The translations under genes were made by a program, and so were the position numbers. A stretch of 64,000 bases of DNA. Origin: Pontivivens sp032464575. GTDB taxonomy: Bacteria > Pseudomonadota > Alphaproteobacteria > Rhodobacterales > Rhodobacteraceae. Location of the stretch: the NCBI GenBank assembly GCA_032464575.1, contig JAWDKM010000005.1, forward strand, positions 62,001 to 126,000. Reading direction: 5' to 3'. A model generated the notes under the pieces. That model was not told where the DNA came from. It ran no database searches and saw only the letters and a program-made list of their open reading frames with translations. Of this stretch, positions 34,040 to 42,817 are shown in pieces (the stretch's first letter is position 1; each line of letters starts with the position of its first letter).

Positions 34040-35023
34040 TTATGCGGAGACGGGATGCGCGACCCGGTCCTCCCAATCGAGCCCAATGACTTCGCCAAGA
34101 TCCTTGGGTGTTTCGAAAAACCGTGCCTCCGGCACAAGCGCCGTCACGTCCTGTCCGCCCGCGACTTCGGCGGTCAGCGCGACGTGGGTGCCCTGATATT
34201 CGATGCCGATCACGCGGCCGTCGATCCTGCCCGCCTCGGGCGGGGTGACCCGCATTTCATCCGAGCGCAGCGCGATATGGCCCTGCGGCAACTGAAGCAC
34301 GTTGTGCCCGCCCATGAAGCGCGCCACGAAGGCCGTCCGGGGCGTGTTGAACACCTCCCGTGCCGGGCCTGCCTGTTCGATCCTGGCCTCGTTCATGACA
34401 ATGATCTCGTCAGCCAGGGCCAGCGCTTCGTCCTGTCCGTGGGTCACATGGACGAAGCTGATGCCCAGCTCGCGCTGCAATCGCTTGAGTTCCGCCCGCA
34501 TCCGGACGCGCAGGAACGGATCGAGGGCAGACAGCGGTTCGTCCAGCAACAGGACCTGCGGCCGCGTGATCAGGGCGCGGGCCAAGGCGACCCGCTGCTG
34601 CTGGCCACCGGACAACTGGTCCGGCCTGCGGTCCCGCAACGCCGACATCTCCACCAGTTCGAGCATCTCGTCCGCGCGCCTGCCCCGCGTCGGCTTGTCG
34701 ATCCCCGCCATGCGCAGGCTGAACGACACGTTGTCGCGCACACTCAGATGCGGGAACAGGGCGTAGCTCTGGAACATCATCGCCGTGCCCCGCTTGGCGG
34801 GCGGAAGGCGGGACACGTCGCGCCCTCCCAGGATGACGGCGCCGTCCGACACGGCTTCGTGCCCCGCGATCATGCGCAGCGTCGAGGTCTTGCCGCAGCC
34901 CGATGGCCCCAGCAGGCAGGCGTAGACGCCCGCGCCGAAGTGATGGTCGATGGCATCCACGGCCACGGTCTCTCCGTAGCGCTTGGTGAGGGCCACCAGT
35001 TCGAGGTCGGTGCTGGGGGTCAT
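34040..35023 (-). CDS. ABC transporter ATP-binding protein (PotA-like)
   Basis: 327 aa. Walker A GPSGCGKTST, Q-loop FQSYALFPHLSV, signature LSGGQQQRVALA, Walker B LLLDEPLSALD and the H-loop VTHGQDEALAL are all intact. The C-terminal TOBE domain (about 240-327) is regulatory. First gene of the operon, followed by the binding protein 32 nt later. Divergent from gntR with an operator palindrome between. Confidence 0.94.
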   Translation of the reverse strand: MTPSTDLELVALTKRYGETVAVDAIDHHFGAGVYACLLGPSGCGKTSTLRMIAGHEAVSDGAVILGGRDVSRLPPAKRGTAMMFQSYALFPHLSVRDNVSFSLRMAGIDKPTRGRRADEMLELVEMSALRDRRPDQLSGGQQQRVALARALITRPQVLLLDEPLSALDPFLRVRMRAELKRLQRELGISFVHVTHGQDEALALADEIIVMNEARIEQAGPAREVFNTPRTAFVARFMGGHNVLQLPQGHIALRSDEMRVTPPEAGRIDGRVIGIEYQGTHVALTAEVAGGQDVTALVPEARFFETPKDLGEVIGLDWEDRVAHPVSA

Positions 35024-35168
35024 GTGACTTCCGTGCCGCGTTCATCATCAGGAAGCCGCATGTTGCGGCCTTCACATAGCGATTTCACGCCGACAACATC
35101 GCGGATCTGGCGCTTTGCACTGTTTTTGGACAGCTTCGCGGGGCCGACACCAGATTTTGTGCACAGAT

Positions 35169-35178
35169 TTGTATACAA
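35169..35178. promoter_or_regulatory. GntR operator palindrome
   Basis: TTGTATACAA is a perfect 10-bp palindrome between the ABC operon (start 35023) and gntR (start 35261). FCD-type GntR regulators commonly recognise TTGTATACAA-like sites, so it probably controls both directions. Confidence 0.65.
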
Positions 35179-35260
35179 TAAGAGGCATGTTCCGGGTACG
35201 AATTTGCAGTCGCTCGCGTCAGATTCGCGAAGACGGCAGGTTTCGCTGCAGGAGCCGGAA

Positions 35261-35971
35261 ATGACATCGACCGCGGGGCGTCCCAACTTCATCCAACCCG
35301 GGGCTGGTGGCCCGACAGCACAGCTCGTAGCGTCCCTGAGCCTGGCGATCCACGAGCACAGGCTCCGGCCGGGCACCAAGTTGGGCGAGGACGAGCTTGG
35401 CGAGATCTACAAGGTGTCGCGCACCGTGGTGCGCTCCGCGCTGCAGGCGCTGTCACATTCCGAACTCGTCGAGTTGAAACGCAACCGCGGCGCCTTCGTC
35501 TCGCAACCCACGGTGCGCGAGGCCCGCCAGGTGTTCGAGGCGCGCGCGCTGTTGGAGCCACGCACCGCGCGCTCCGCGGCGGAACGCATGACGGACGAGG
35601 CGCTGGCCCGAATGGAAGCGCATATCAGGTCAGAACACGATGCGATCGCCGCCGGTGAAGCGGGCAAGGCCCTCCGGCTGTCCGGTCAGTTCCATATCGA
35701 GATTTCGCATATCGCCGATCAGGCAATCATAGCCGGCTTCATCGAACGGCTGGTCGCGCGCTCGTCCCTGATCATTGCACTCTACTGGAGGCGGCAGAGC
35801 GCGCTGTGCGAAGAGCATGCCCACCACGCGTTGGTCGATGCGTTCCGGCGCAGGGATGGCGCCGAGGCCGAGGAGCTCATGAAAAGCCACCTGCTGGATG
35901 TCGTCACGGCGCTCGACCTGCGCGACTCTCCGGCCCCGAGCGTGAACCTGCGCGACATCCTCCAACCTTGA
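35261..35971 (+). CDS. GntR-family regulator (FadR/FCD subfamily)
   Basis: 236 aa from the ATG at 35261, with a GGAG ribosome binding site. N-terminal winged helix: HRLRPGTKLGEDELGEIYKV, then SRTVVRSALQALSHSELVEL, then GAFVSQP. The C-terminal FCD all-helical effector domain (from about 85) keeps the metal-binding pattern (EARALLEPRTARSAAERM...FHIEIS...EEHAHHALVDAFRRRDG). Probably the repressor of the divergent ABC-racemase operon through the palindrome at 35169. Confidence 0.92.
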   Translation: MTSTAGRPNFIQPGAGGPTAQLVASLSLAIHEHRLRPGTKLGEDELGEIYKVSRTVVRSALQALSHSELVELKRNRGAFVSQPTVREARQVFEARALLEPRTARSAAERMTDEALARMEAHIRSEHDAIAAGEAGKALRLSGQFHIEISHIADQAIIAGFIERLVARSSLIIALYWRRQSALCEEHAHHALVDAFRRRDGAEAEELMKSHLLDVVTALDLRDSPAPSVNLRDILQP

Positions 35972-36084
35972 AAACCGTTTGGAACGCCGCGGACGCGTTG
36001 TGACATGTGCTGCGGTGCATGTCGGTTCCCCGTTGCGCCCTACCTTCGCGGACGTTTGGCAGGCGATCGCGACACGATCCGCCA

Positions 36085-36414
36085 AGAAGGGGGACCAGCC
36101 ATCGCGCCGCAGCAGGGCGGCGATCCGGCGATAGCCGCAGCGACGATATCTGCTCGCCAGCTCGATGATCGCCGCCTCCAACGCGCCTTCACCGCGGGGC
36201 CGCTGAGGTTTCCGCCACTGCATCGAGCGTTGCTGCCCGGTTATCCGGCGAGTTCGGCATCGGCGAGCAGACGCTTCGGGCGGTGGTTCTCCTTCTCGAG
36301 ATCTTTCAGTCGCTTCGCCCAATCAAGCTTCATCCCGCCATACTCCTTCCGCCAACCCTGGTACCTCACCTGCGTCACACCCAGCGCCATGTCCCTGAGT
36401 TCATCCTCAGTCAT
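36085..36414 (-). pseudogene. IS3-family transposase remnant
   Basis: Minus strand. A truncated OrfA of 57 codons (36414-36241) reads QGWRKEYGGMKLDWAKRLKD, then LEKENHRPKRLLADAEL, the typical IS3 leucine-zipper region, ending in a stop. Just downstream, ELASRYRRCGYRRIAALLRR is the start of an OrfB, which dissolves into unrelated sequence. The DDE catalytic core is missing. It lies between gntR and the bacteriophytochrome gene and differs from the IS3 copy at 39.9-41.2 kb. Confidence 0.7.
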
Positions 36415-36905
36415 GGCGGACTTTCAGTAGACCGGCTTACGGATCGGACCGGGAAAACGACGTTCGCCAGAACGCCTGAATACATCAACTCGGCCGAGGC
36501 ATTGCGTGCTGCGGACCGGAAGGCCGCCTTAGCTCGGTTTGAACCATACAGATCTCGCGGCTTTGCTCTGCGGAACCGCGACGCGCAGCCTGGCCCGGTC
36601 CGACCTGTAGGCAAGTCGGATCACAGCCGCATGAGGGCTCGTCGATCGAGGTGTTGAAGAGCGCAAGCCGCGGATCTTAAGACGACGTGGAGCCGCAGAC
36701 CGATAGCGAGGACGTGTTTGGGCAGCCGCCGCCGCGTCCGCCCGGTGATGCATTCCCCTGTTTGAAGCAGCCTGCCGTGGCCGGGGTACACGCGAAACCG
36801 AGGAAAGCCGGTTGCACAGGGGCTTTCCACGCCGGACGATCCCATATCCACCGGTGGAACCGGGCACATCTTCATCCTGCAACGAAGCGATGCAGTCGTC
36901 GACCG
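36415..36905. other. 490-nt gap, no confident gene
   Basis: Between the IS3 remnant and the phytochrome gene. Several frames are open but none has a ribosome binding site or recognisable protein. Probably decayed insertion DNA. Confidence 0.35.
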
Positions 36906-39476
36906 TCATCCAATCGCGTTTTGGAGCCCCTTGGACAGCGTCCCATCGTCCACGGGCTTGGTGAGGATCGGTACGTCCTTCAGGTCGGGCGGAACGTCCA
37001 TTTTCGAACCGTAACCGGTCACGAAGAGGAACGGCACGCCCTTCTCCTTCAGCCGATGGGCGATGTCGAACGAGACTTCCCCGCGCAAGTTCATGTCGAG
37101 GATCGCAAAATCGAAGCGGTGGTTGTTGAGCTCGTTCAGCCCGCTCTCGATCGTCGCGGCGGTCTCGATCTGCTTGGCGCCCAGCCGGGTGAGGCTCTCC
37201 ACCATATCCATGGCGAGAATGATGTTGTCTTCCACGAGAAGCGCGACCTTGTCGGAGGCGATACGCTTGATCTCCCCCACCTTCGTCGCGAGTTTCGGCG
37301 CGGTCTCCTCGTCGAGATCGACGAGGTTCTGAGCAGGCAGAACGAACTGGAACTTGAGCCCGGCCGGGTCGTAGTCGAGTTCGACAGAGCCGTCGAACTC
37401 ATAGGGGATCGCCTTCTCGATGAGCGAGCGGCCAAATCCGTGGCGCGTGGGCGTGGCGACCTGCGGTCCGCCGACCTCGCGCCAGTTGAAGGTCAGCCCG
37501 TCCCCGTCAACCGACCATCGCGTCTGGACGATCCCGTCAGGCGTCGAGAGCGCTCCGTACTTGGCGGCATTGCTGACGACCTCGTGGAACACGAGCGCGA
37601 TCATCGGCGCAACGTCCGCGCGCAGACCCACCGTCGGTCCGGACAGGACCACCTGCGCCGCGCCGGATCCTAGATAGGGCCCCAACTCCGTCTCGATGAT
37701 GCCCTTCAACGACACGCCGCGCATGGAATCGGAGACGGCCAGATCGTGTGCGGCCGCGAGTGCGGCGATGCGCTGTTCAAGTGCCAGCGCGTAGCTTTCC
37801 AGCGAGGCCGAGGACGCCTTGGCCTGCCGCGACAGCGAGCGGATCAGAGCCAGGATGTTCTTCACGCGGTGGTTCAACTCCGCAATCATCAGATCCTGCT
37901 GGCGCTGGTGGCTGATCAGGTCCTTGTGCCGTTCCAGCTGGCTGTGCTCGCTCTTGGCGGTGATCTGCGTCAGCATGGTCTGGATCTCGCGCGCGGCGGT
38001 CAGATCGAAGGACGTCCAGGGGGCGGACTGGCCGCGCTGCTCCTCCAGATAGGCCTCGAACGAACCGCGGGGCGTGATCCGCGTGCCATACGGTCCCCGG
38101 TCGAACTCCTTTTCCGGCTTTCCGGCCCATCGGACCGAGCGCGCGACTTCGTCACGGAAGAACATCAGTTGCAGCGGGTAGGCCGCGGTCGCGCGTACGA
38201 TCATGCAGCCGGCGGTATCGTTCAGCGACTTCGCTTCGTCGGCGATATCCACCCAGCCCGCCTCGACCAGGTTGCACGTCTCGACGAGCAGGTTCTCGTC
38301 CCAACTCGCATGATCGCCGATGGCTCGAACAGCCTCGGGCGAAGGAACGGAGCCCTCCGACTGCAGCTTGTTCTCGCGCAGGACCGCAAGACCGTCGCAG
38401 CGAACGAGGCTTCTCAAAACCCCAGCGATCTGAGGGAAGGCGTTCAGCAGGTCCGTCGTGGCGTTGGTCTCGGCAATGATCGTCTGCCGCGCGCTCGAAG
38501 CCTTGCTGCGCGCTTCGGCCTGCTCGTTCTCCTGGCGCTCCTTGACCAGAAGGGAGATCATCTGGCCGAAGAGTTCCGCGGCGATACGGGTGTCGGAACC
38601 GACGACGCGTGCACTCATGTGATGGCAGGCGAACATGCCCCAAAGCTTGCCGTCGACGACGAGGCCGATCGTCAACGTCGCACCGACGCCCATGTTCCGC
38701 AGGTATTCGACGTGTATCGGCGAGATGCCTCTGAGATGCGCGAGCGACAGGTCCAGGGGCGCTGCGACGCCATCGTGAGACAGCAGCGGGATCGGCTTCT
38801 GCCGCACGTCGGACAGCAGTCGAAGTGGATTTCGAACCTGCAGCGCACGCGCCTGCTCGGGGACGTCCCATGCAGGATAACGTAGCCCGAGAAAGCTTTC
38901 GACATCCCCGCCACGTGCTTCGGCAACGACCTCGCCGCTGCCGTCCGCGGCGTAGCGATACGCCATGACGCGATCGTAGCCCGTGAACTCCTTCAGTCCG
39001 ATCACTGCGGCCCGAAGGAGCCTATCGATCGTCGGCTCGCTCGAGGCCCTTGCCAGAAAGAGCCTCGCTTGCTCGATCGCGGGACGCTCGCCCGTTGGCG
39101 ACAGGTTACTGCAGCGCTCGATCTCGACGATAGCAGCACCGTCAACGTTGCGGTGCGCATAGATCTCGGCCGCGCCATCATCCAGTTGGTAGCACCCTAC
39201 GCGCTCGCGCTGACTGAACGCCGTCGAATAGGACAGGACATTGCGTACATCGTGCAGGACATTGCGTGGCAGAACATCGTCGAAGCTACGGCCCAGCACG
39301 TCCTCTGCCTTTTGCCCCAGATGCTCGCCCAGATTGGCTCCGGCATAACCGATGGGGGAGTGCGGCGAGTGCCCCGCGATCAGTGAGCCGAAAGGCTGAA
39401 TGCGACCGGGAACGTGGATGGGCTCACGATCGCAGTTGTCGAGCGTCAGCCCCTGGTTGTCGGACAGCTGAAGCAT
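36906..39476 (-). CDS. bphP: Bacteriophytochrome hybrid histidine kinase (HWE type, C-terminal receiver)
   Basis: 856 aa from the ATG at 39476 (GGAGGG 7 nt upstream). Order: PAS (about 5-110) with the biliverdin-attaching C15 in NCDREPIHVPGRIQPFG; GAF (about 135-300) with YPAWDVPEQAR, where most phytochromes have PASDIP, and WGMFACHHMSA; PHY (about 310-490) with the tongue motifs WAGKPEK and TPRGSFEAYLEE; an HWE kinase with H536 in ELNHRVKNILAL and NWREVGG; and a receiver with D794 in FAILDMNLRG. It is a red/far-red light sensor. No heme oxygenase for biliverdin is nearby, and IS relics flank it. Confidence 0.95.
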   Translation of the reverse strand: MLQLSDNQGLTLDNCDREPIHVPGRIQPFGSLIAGHSPHSPIGYAGANLGEHLGQKAEDVLGRSFDDVLPRNVLHDVRNVLSYSTAFSQRERVGCYQLDDGAAEIYAHRNVDGAAIVEIERCSNLSPTGERPAIEQARLFLARASSEPTIDRLLRAAVIGLKEFTGYDRVMAYRYAADGSGEVVAEARGGDVESFLGLRYPAWDVPEQARALQVRNPLRLLSDVRQKPIPLLSHDGVAAPLDLSLAHLRGISPIHVEYLRNMGVGATLTIGLVVDGKLWGMFACHHMSARVVGSDTRIAAELFGQMISLLVKERQENEQAEARSKASSARQTIIAETNATTDLLNAFPQIAGVLRSLVRCDGLAVLRENKLQSEGSVPSPEAVRAIGDHASWDENLLVETCNLVEAGWVDIADEAKSLNDTAGCMIVRATAAYPLQLMFFRDEVARSVRWAGKPEKEFDRGPYGTRITPRGSFEAYLEEQRGQSAPWTSFDLTAAREIQTMLTQITAKSEHSQLERHKDLISHQRQQDLMIAELNHRVKNILALIRSLSRQAKASSASLESYALALEQRIAALAAAHDLAVSDSMRGVSLKGIIETELGPYLGSGAAQVVLSGPTVGLRADVAPMIALVFHEVVSNAAKYGALSTPDGIVQTRWSVDGDGLTFNWREVGGPQVATPTRHGFGRSLIEKAIPYEFDGSVELDYDPAGLKFQFVLPAQNLVDLDEETAPKLATKVGEIKRIASDKVALLVEDNIILAMDMVESLTRLGAKQIETAATIESGLNELNNHRFDFAILDMNLRGEVSFDIAHRLKEKGVPFLFVTGYGSKMDVPPDLKDVPILTKPVDDGTLSKGLQNAIG

Positions 39477-39890
39477 CGTCGGTCCCTCCACGGGGTTGGG
39501 TACTAAGAAAAGACTATTATCTCAATGATATCAGCAATGTGCCCAAGGGAATATAGCATAGACCGGGCGCCCCTTATCGCCTGCTCCTATCTCGATATAC
39601 GGCGCGTCCCTTTCCGAAGTCGCTTGGAAGTCCCCGGGTGCCTTGGCAGTCTGAGCCGACCGGGTATGGATCGCGCCGGGACCGCTCGGATCGGTTGCTG
39701 CAACGATGACACGGGCGGGTCCTACCGACGCAGGATGCTGCATGCCCTGCGAGCACATGAATGCGTGCCCCGAGGCGGTCCGACGATCACGATGACTGGC
39801 TCGCCTCCGAGTTAACCACGATGGGGGTGGGGCCCGTGTGCGCGGCAGGGCTTCGAACGCCCCGCCGGCTCGGTGGAAGGCCAGCGGAAG
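39477..39890. other. 414-nt upstream region of bphP
   Basis: An AT-richer patch near 39500-39560 (TATTATCTCAATGATATC) probably contains the bphP promoter. No gene recognised in the remainder up to the IS3 end. Confidence 0.4.
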
Positions 39891-39920
39891 TAGCCTGCTG
39901 CCGGTTTCGTGGACGGCGAC

Positions 39921-40818
39921 TTAAGCTTTCATAGCTCTCCCCTCGTACAGGATGGGGCTGAGATACCCGATGGTCGAGTGCCGACGGATCGGATTGTAGA
40001 AGCGCTCGATGTAGTCGAAGACATCGGCCCTTGCCTGATCCCGCGTCCGGTAAGTTCGCCCCTTATCCGTTCGGTCCTGAGCTAACAGAAGAAGCCCTCC
40101 ATGGCTGCGTTATCCCGGACATTTCCGGACCGGCTCATCGAACAGGTTAACGCCGTTGTCGGCCATGAGGCGCCGAAACGCTTCACTTGTGTACTGGCTA
40201 CCCTGGTCGGAGTGATGCAGCAGCTCCCTCGGACGACCCCGGCGCCAGATCGCCATCATCAGCGCACCCTTCACCAGTTGCGACGTCATGGCGTCCTGCA
40301 TGGACCACCCGATGGCGCGCCGCGTGCACAGGTCGATCACGACCGCGACGTAGAGCCAGCCTTCCGCCCCTTTCGGGACGTCACTGCGTGATGCCCTGCC
40401 GGGCAACGGTCCACACGTAGGTGAAGCCAGCGATCCACTTTCCGTTCGGCCCGTCGGCGTCGAAGCTTCGGTCGAGAACGTTCGGAGCGATGATCGCCCT
40501 GTCGCCTACATCCTTCGGAAGACGTCGGCGCGTTGGCCGAGCGCGCAGCCCATGCGGGCGCCTCACGCATTCGATCGCGTGCAGGCCGCAACCGACGCCC
40601 TCGGCCAGCACGTCGTGCCAGATTCGACGCGCGTCCTAAGTCCGGTCCGACCGCAGGAAGCTCGCTCTGACCAGCGCACCGATATGCTCGTGGCGCAGGT
40701 CACACCTGCTGCGCGGTCTGGTCAGCCAGGTATGGAACCCGCTCCGCGACACACCGGGCGCATCGCACATCCATGTCATCGGCCAGATCCCTCGGTGCTT
40801 CGCCACGAACCCGAACAT
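39921..40818 (-). pseudogene. IS3 orfB (DDE transposase), broken
   Basis: Starts at 40818 (FVAKHRGIWPMTWMCDAPGVSRSG). An in-frame TAG follows SFLRSDRT where a tyrosine codon is expected. The frame resumes (DVLAEGVGCGLHAIE... FTYVWT), then an insertion of roughly two dozen bases shifts frame before AEGWLYVAVVIDLCTRRAIG, which holds the first catalytic Asp. A third shift occurs after LMADNGVNLF. The C-terminus is recognisable to YLSPILYEG and ends at 39921. It cannot make a functional transposase without repair. Confidence 0.8.
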
Positions 40819-41108
40819 CAGATCTGGTCCTCGGCGAAGTAGGCTGCGGCTTCTTTTAGAATGTCACGCTCGGCCCTGAGCTTTGCCACCTCCCGCCGGA
40901 GGCGTCGCAGCTCCTCATCGCCAGCCGACATCCTTCCATGGCCGGGAAAGGCCTGCACGCCCGTGCTCCCTGCTGCGTTCACCCACCGCCGCAGAACCGT
41001 CGCATGCACATCCAGATCGCGCGACGCCCGGGCCGTACTGACCCCATGGACCGTGATCAGATGCACCGCCTCGCGTTTGAACTCCTCACTGAACTTCCGT
41101 CTCGCCAT
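40818..41108 (-). CDS. IS3-family transposase OrfA
   Basis: 96 aa, apparently intact. The helix-turn-helix domain (MARRKFSEEFKREAVHLITV, then GVSTARASRDLDVHATVLRR) is followed by a leucine zipper (EELRRLRREVAKLRAERDIL) and KEAAAYFAEDQI, the normal end. In IS3 elements OrfA is made alone or fused to OrfB by -1 frameshifting. Here the OrfB part is broken. Confidence 0.88.
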   Translation of the reverse strand: MARRKFSEEFKREAVHLITVHGVSTARASRDLDVHATVLRRWVNAAGSTGVQAFPGHGRMSAGDEELRRLRREVAKLRAERDILKEAAAYFAEDQI

Positions 41109-41169
41109 TGCGAACCTCCAGTCTCATGAAGCACCCTATCTCGATGTCCAGGAAACCGGCAGCAGGCCA

Positions 41170-41640
41170 GACATCCCGATTTTTGTATCGATCTTCGAAA
41201 GCGTCATCAGCCTGCTTTGGCATGCCTTCGACCCGTTCAATATCGACCTGACCCTGACCAAGCTCCGCTTCGATCTCATTGAGCAACGTCTTGAACTTGC
41301 GTCTTTCAATGAAGTCTTGGACGCATCAACTTCGATCAGGGAGAGGGCCGCATCTACATCGATGGCAAGGAAGTTCGGCCCTCGGAACTCCTATTCATTT
41401 TCGACGGGAATTCCTACTCCGAAGAACTCAAGAAGTTCCGATTGACTGAGGCCATGGCAGAACCTGAACAGGAGGCGCAAGCCACATGGCCGCACACCTC
41501 ACGGCGCACCGTCAGGCACGACGGTAGCGTAAGGAGCGGATCGGATGGCCTCTATGTGGGCGTGATGACGGCCTCCATTGCGTGTGGGCTGAGCGAAAGC
41601 CGTGACTTTTGCGTACATCCTGCCCCTGTTGGAAGATAGT
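41170..41640. pseudogene. Unidentified disrupted coding remnant next to the IS
   Basis: Sequence outside the IS terminal repeat is less GC-rich and shows protein-like stretches. On the plus strand, GRIYIDGKEVRPSELLFIFD continues GNSYSEELKKFRLTEAMAEP (about 41347-41470), with a stop or shift upstream. On the minus strand, QDFIERRKFKTLLNEIEAEL continues GQGQVDIERVEGMPKQADDA (about 41320-41190). Neither has a good start or a recognised family, so the insertion appears to have landed in already decayed or foreign DNA. Confidence 0.3.
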
Positions 41641-41745
41641 ATGGCTTCGAGATCTGGGCAGAAAAGCGAAAAATTGCCACGAGATGTCAGATCATTGACC
41701 ATCGAGTGGGAGTGAGGGTGGCGCGGCCTGCCTGTCGGCTGTGCG

Positions 41746-42282
41746 CTACCGGGCGATCTCATGCCATTCGTAGGGTCGCCATTGTGCGAGCGGATGTTCC
41801 TGCCGCCATGCGTCCAGGCGCTCATCGACGATCCGATCGATGTTGTCGACGTCGGCGTCCGGCCAGTCATACTGAAATCCTGCGCAGGCGAGGGAGTCCG
41901 ACGCGCAGTTGAGGTAGTAGAAGTCGCCGATGGCGGATGCATCGCGATTGCGGATGTAGAGTTGCGCGAGCGATGACATGGCCGACGCACGTGGGAGCCG
42001 TCCCGCCGCGACCCAGCGGGCGGCGGCGGTCGCCAGGATCTCGATCGCATCCCGGGTGGACGCGATCCGCGGTACGCCGAGTTCGCGGCCGGTCCGCTCC
42101 AGCATGTCGTCGATTTCGAAGGCGTTGAAGGGCGCAACCTCCCCGAGGAGGACGGCGAGGTGCGGTGTGTCGAACCCGGCCAGCACCATGTGCTCCGCCC
42201 AGGCGACGACGCGCTCGTCCGGGGCGAGGTCGAGCGCGCGGCGGGCGAAGAGCTCTGACGTGAAGAGGGGCTGGGTCATCAT
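41746..42282 (-). CDS. Conserved-looking protein of unknown function
   Basis: 178 aa, no recognised family. Predicted mostly helical and soluble: FARRALDLAPDERVVAWAEH, then EIDDMLERTGRELGVPR, then AIEILATAAARWVAAGRLPR, and a Tyr/Trp-rich end (GFQYDWPDADVDNIDRIVDE, QEHPLAQWRPYEWHEIAR). It starts 15 nt after the MarR stop and likely belongs to the permease-marR transcription unit. Confidence 0.65.
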   Translation of the reverse strand: MMTQPLFTSELFARRALDLAPDERVVAWAEHMVLAGFDTPHLAVLLGEVAPFNAFEIDDMLERTGRELGVPRIASTRDAIEILATAAARWVAAGRLPRASAMSSLAQLYIRNRDASAIGDFYYLNCASDSLACAGFQYDWPDADVDNIDRIVDERLDAWRQEHPLAQWRPYEWHEIAR

Positions 42283-42297
42283 CGACAGAACGCAGGC

Positions 42298-42750
42298 TCA
42301 GCCCGTTTCGCGCCGCAGTTCGGTAAGGGCATCGGCGATCCGGGTCATGGAGCGGACGAAGGCCGCGCGCTCTTCCTCCGGCAGGGCCTCCAGCATGAAG
42401 CGGCTGGAAGCGAGTTCCTCCGCCTCGAGCCGGGCGAAGGCGGCGGCGCCTTCCTCGGTGAGGTTCAGCGAGACGGCGCGGCGGTTGCTCTCGGGCCGCG
42501 CGCGGGAGACGAAGCCGCGCTTGACCAGACGGTCGACGATGCTGGTCATCGTGGTCGGCACGACGCCGAGGAAGGTGGCAACCGAGCCCGACATGCAGCC
42601 CGGATGCCCCGCGATGAAGCGCATGGTCTGGATGTCGGAGGGCGCGAGCTTCAGCGCGCCATGCGCCGTCTCGACGCTGGGTTCCAGGATCTTCTGGATG
42701 CGCACGATGGTGGAGATGGCGCTCTGAAGCTGCCGTGCGGGATCGGACAT
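42298..42750 (-). CDS. MarR-family transcriptional regulator
   Basis: 150 aa. Winged-helix core: SDIQTMRFIAGHPGCMSGSV, then ATFLGVVPTTMTSIVDRLVK, then RGFVSRARPESNRRAVSLNL. Unlike the regulator at 27.5 kb it lacks a cysteine tail. It follows the permease gene by 67 nt, so it may regulate the permease. Its stop is 15 nt before the 178-aa gene. Ligand unknown. Confidence 0.9.
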   Translation of the reverse strand: MSDPARQLQSAISTIVRIQKILEPSVETAHGALKLAPSDIQTMRFIAGHPGCMSGSVATFLGVVPTTMTSIVDRLVKRGFVSRARPESNRRAVSLNLTEEGAAAFARLEAEELASSRFMLEALPEEERAAFVRSMTRIADALTELRRETG

Positions 42751-42817
42751 GTCCGGACTCTACGATGGGCGCACGCCTTGTCCAGCGATCGTTGCATGGG
42801 GACCGGGGAACGGGCCC

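Larger units (their letters stand above)
39891..41169 (-). mobile_element. IS3-family insertion sequence, orfB inactivated
   Basis: About 1.28 kb. Imperfect terminal inverted repeats: 39892-39914 and 41146-41168 match at 21 of 23 positions as reverse complements (ending GTTTCGTGGAC and GTTTCCTGGAC when read inward). Inside, an intact orfA and a broken orfB on the minus strand overlap by ATGA. No target duplication is evident, so the insertion is old or its flanks have rearranged. Confidence 0.8.

Noticed and set aside
39892..41169. Target-site duplication at the IS3 ends
   Set aside because: The three bases next to the two terminal repeats do not match, so no duplication is claimed.
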